A DNA stretch of 64,000 bases from Algoriphagus ratkowskyi (lineage in GTDB: Bacteria; Bacteroidota; Bacteroidia; Cytophagales; Cyclobacteriaceae): positions 372,001 to 436,000 of the forward strand of contig NZ_MSSV01000001.1 of NCBI RefSeq assembly GCF_002150505.1, given 5' to 3'. Shown here one piece after another: positions 62,482-64,000 of this stretch. Under the pieces are notes generated by a model. It ran no database searches and was not told where the DNA came from. It worked only from the letters and a program-made list of their open reading frames with translations. A program made the translations under genes and the position numbers. Numbering within the stretch: position 1 is the first letter of the stretch; each line of letters starts with the position of its first letter.

Positions 62482-62543
62482 CCCCCAATGAGCGTAGTGT
62501 AGGCATGACTGTCGCAAAGTCTAATTTGTGATCACTTCTATCA
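62482..62543. repeat. Cassette repeat R1 (diverged)
   Basis: Shares GCGTAGT.TAGGCAT and CTTCTATCA with R2 and R3, but the GGTGTA/TACACC hairpin is degraded here. It lies 33 bases after the orphan gene stop. Confidence 0.65.
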
Positions 62544-62611
62544 AATTTAATTGGTATTACTTAGCAATCGTGAAACAGTTTAAATATACATATAAATAAA
62601 AATTTACGAAA

Positions 62612-62881
62612 ATGAAAATTGACGAATACTTTAAAGCATGTAATGGTCATTTCATAGCTATTGACCAAAACCAAGAGAAAATTCTTATTCTAGACATAAA
62701 TCAAGTTGTTGTAAAAGAACTTTATCCTAGCGCTTCTGTACAGAATCTAGATCTCACCTTTGAATCAATTTTCAAAGACTATACAAATGTCAACGGACTC
62801 ACTTCTCAACTCAGTGTAATGACATCTGGTCATGATGGTAAAGACTGGTTATTTCTATCACCACATGTCTTAAGTCTTTAA
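62612..62881 (+). CDS. Small orphan protein
   Basis: 89 residues, no signal peptide or known motif; mixed strand and helix (YFKACNGHFIAIDQNQEKILILDIN). It is AT-rich and ends directly at repeat R2. Its size and setting would suit an immunity protein or another accessory factor, but nothing in the sequence proves it. Confidence 0.55.
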   Translation: MKIDEYFKACNGHFIAIDQNQEKILILDINQVVVKELYPSASVQNLDLTFESIFKDYTNVNGLTSQLSVMTSGHDGKDWLFLSPHVLSL

Positions 62882-62883
62882 AG

Positions 62884-62944
62884 CAGAAACGTAGTCTAGG
62901 CATTGTGGTTGTTAGGTGTAATTTGTATCTACACCTTTCTATCA
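62884..62944. repeat. Cassette repeat R2
   Basis: Begins 3 bases after the stop of the 89-residue gene: ACGTAGTCTAGGCATTG, then hairpin arms GGTGTA (62915-62920) and TACACC (62930-62935), then TTTCTATCA. Confidence 0.75.
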
Positions 62945-62989
62945 TTTAGAATTTGTGATTCGATTTTATTCGTGTGAGTTTTTGTATTG

Positions 62990-63253
62990 ATGAAACTTCT
63001 AAAGACTCCCCAGAAAGACTATTATCATGGCCACAGTAGCTTAGCTCTTCAAAGTTCTAATATTAAGAAAATGAAATCGTACAGACGAAGAAAAATTCAT
63101 ATTTTAAACTTTAACCATAGAACAATTTGTGGTTTAAAAGCCGATAATAAGGATATCGTTATTGAATATGATTTTAAGATCTTGTCATTTGCAGAAACAT
63201 GCAGAAAATGCAAACAAATATTTATTAAGAATCCTGGAAAATTTGATTACTAG
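62990..63253 (+). CDS. Small protein with a Cys-rich, zinc-ribbon-like motif
   Basis: 87 residues from the ATG at 62990. FNHRTICGLKADN and AETCRKCKQIF give a His/Cys plus CxxC arrangement found in small zinc-binding proteins. A basic patch (SYRRRKIHI) precedes it, so nucleic-acid binding is possible. It lies after R2 in the gene-repeat series, though no repeat copy directly follows it. Confidence 0.6.
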   Translation: MKLLKTPQKDYYHGHSSLALQSSNIKKMKSYRRRKIHILNFNHRTICGLKADNKDIVIEYDFKILSFAETCRKCKQIFIKNPGKFDY

Positions 63254-63457
63254 TTCCTTTCTGAGCACATATTGATGTCGACCTCGTTTGGGTATATATT
63301 GAGTGTTAGTTGAGAATAAGTAGTTCGTAATTCAATACAAATAAATTTACAGTTCATAATAAGTTTTTTCAAAGAAGCTACATCAAGAAAGTATAAGAAT
63401 GATAGATACAATAAAAAGGAATAGAAATAAACTACTTTCAATAAACAATTTAAACTA

Positions 63458-63631
63458 ATGGAAAATTATTCTCATAAACCAGAAAGATTGTTTTACGGCG
63501 AGGCAGACCCTGTTGCTTGCTCTATTTTAGGATTGACATTAAACTTTTCGCTACATAGTGAAATAGAAGACGGACTAAATGAATTCTTCGAGTGTGACTT
63601 CCATTCATTTGAAAAAGTTATCCCCCTCTGA
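63458..63631 (+). CDS. 57-residue orphan ending inside repeat R3
   Basis: An ATG to TGA frame: it starts MENYSHKPERLFYGEADPVA, continues through CSILGLTLNFSLHSE, and its stop codon lies inside R3. The protein-like composition (with Cys, Phe and Glu) and the position before the repeat support a real gene, but it may be a gene cut short by the repeat. The 204 bases before it hold no other gene that I can support. Confidence 0.45.
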   Translation: MENYSHKPERLFYGEADPVACSILGLTLNFSLHSEIEDGLNEFFECDFHSFEKVIPL

Positions 63632-63686
63632 GCGTAGTCTAGGCGACGAGGTGTCTAGGTGTAGATTGTATCTACACCTTCCTATC
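63622..63686. repeat. Cassette repeat R3
   Basis: CCCCCTCTGAGCGTAGTCTAGGCG, then a perfect 8-bp inverted repeat GGTGTAGA / TCTACACC (63658-63665, 63671-63678) with loop TTGTA, then TTCCTATC. The stop codon of the 57-residue gene lies inside it. Confidence 0.75.
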
Positions 63687-63743
63687 CTTATCAATTTGCA
63701 ATTGATTCCCTTAATATTCTCCTTATCAATTTGAAATTGATTC
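63687..63743. repeat. Two direct copies of a 22-bp self-complementary repeat
   Basis: CTTATCAATTTG-C/A-AATTGATTC occurs at 63687-63708 and 63722-63743, 35 bases apart. The arms ATCAATT and AATTGAT are complementary, so each copy can form a hairpin. Confidence 0.7.
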
Positions 63744-63809
63744 ATAAGTTGAAATTGTATTAAGAATAGAATTCCCCATGGAACTACTAATAAAAACTGA
63801 TACTGTAAG

Positions 63810-64000
63810 ATGAACTATATAATTTGTAACTGTCTTGTGAGACTATTTAGCTGGAGCGCTGTAACCCCCATTGTTGCAATTGTTGTTTCAATTATAGCTT
63901 TGTTTGTAAATAGATCAATTGCTCAAAGAAATACGCGTCTGACAATTCAGCAAGCTCTTTTCAAAACCGTGACTGAAAAAGTAAAGGATTGCAATGCTTT
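63810..64000 (+). CDS. Membrane protein, N-terminal part (cut by window end)
   Basis: Frame open from the ATG at 63810 to the end of the window (at least 63 residues). One clear membrane helix (VTPIVAIVVSIIALFV, about residues 18-33) is followed by a polar segment RSIAQRNTRLTIQQALFK, in the style of small membrane-anchored accessory proteins. The family was not recognised. Confidence 0.55.
   Translation, partial: MNYIICNCLVRLFSWSAVTPIVAIVVSIIALFVNRSIAQRNTRLTIQQALFKTVTEKVKDCNA

Noticed and set aside
62482-63686. Integron gene-cassette array (attC sites) for the gene-plus-repeat series
   Set aside because: R2 contains GTTAGGT, which fits the GTTRRRY core, but I find no matching RYYYAAC partner at the other end, R1 and R3 lack the core, and no integrase is visible.

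Overview
The window looks like chromosomal DNA from a member of the Bacteroidota, most likely Cytophagales (an Algoriphagus or Cyclobacterium-like bacterium). The basis is a PorV2/PorU2-type pair of type IX secretion proteins, DUF6503 lipoproteins, an ECF sigma / anti-sigma / outer-membrane barrel operon, a TonB-ExbB-ExbD operon with a SPOR protein, TAnnTTTG-like promoter sequence, moderate to low GC, and several families of extragenic palindromes. No tRNA, rRNA or CRISPR array was seen.

Layout. 1-3464: DUF6503 lipoproteins, an alpha/beta-hydrolase-OsmC fusion and a GH113-like glycosidase, probably one operon. 3604-8924: a candidate defence or conflict module. A TIR-like effector candidate is followed by a STAND NTPase that carries a membrane helix and a C-terminal domain resembling prokaryotic YEATS; a secreted orphan protein is convergent with it. 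9258-9440: possible small RNA or attenuator ending in a strong terminator. 9508-12731: GH109-type oxidoreductase-glycosidase facing a DUF1080 (3-keto-glycoside) enzyme and an EEP hydrolase. 13015-24657: housekeeping and metabolic genes (AsmA-like, PRC-barrel, PIF1 helicase with HTH, GH140, DUF2911, hydroxyacid dehydrogenase, universal stress protein, TPR protein, holA). 24785-34580: a long co-oriented run of TPR protein, plug-less outer-membrane barrel, SPOR protein, ExbB, ExbD, TonB, FolC and TrmB, which links envelope energisation to housekeeping genes. 34782-42511: sirtuin lacking the zinc cysteines, DUF5996, flavin monooxygenase, serine hydrolase, YfcC-like permease, aldo/keto reductase and MFS transporter, several with overlapping ends. 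42779-47123 (minus): ECF sigma factor, anti-sigma-like protein, two paralogous barrels and a DUF4097 beta-helix protein. 47440-51840: two palindrome-rich stretches; the second holds a REP-associated (IS200-like) tyrosine transposase between four copies of a compound palindromic unit of about 289 bp. 51953-54323 (minus): PadR regulator and a two-PspC membrane protein. 54682-60833: porV2 and porU2. 60981-64000: a visibly AT-rich accessory stretch of small orphan genes, three of them followed by copies of one repeat.

The two most unusual items are the compound palindrome / transposase locus at 50034-51840 and the TIR-like / STAND-TM-pYEATS module at 3604-7315. The gene-plus-repeat pattern at the right end is a third candidate for something undescribed. 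All functional calls come from reading the sequence and recalled family features; no search or folding program was run.
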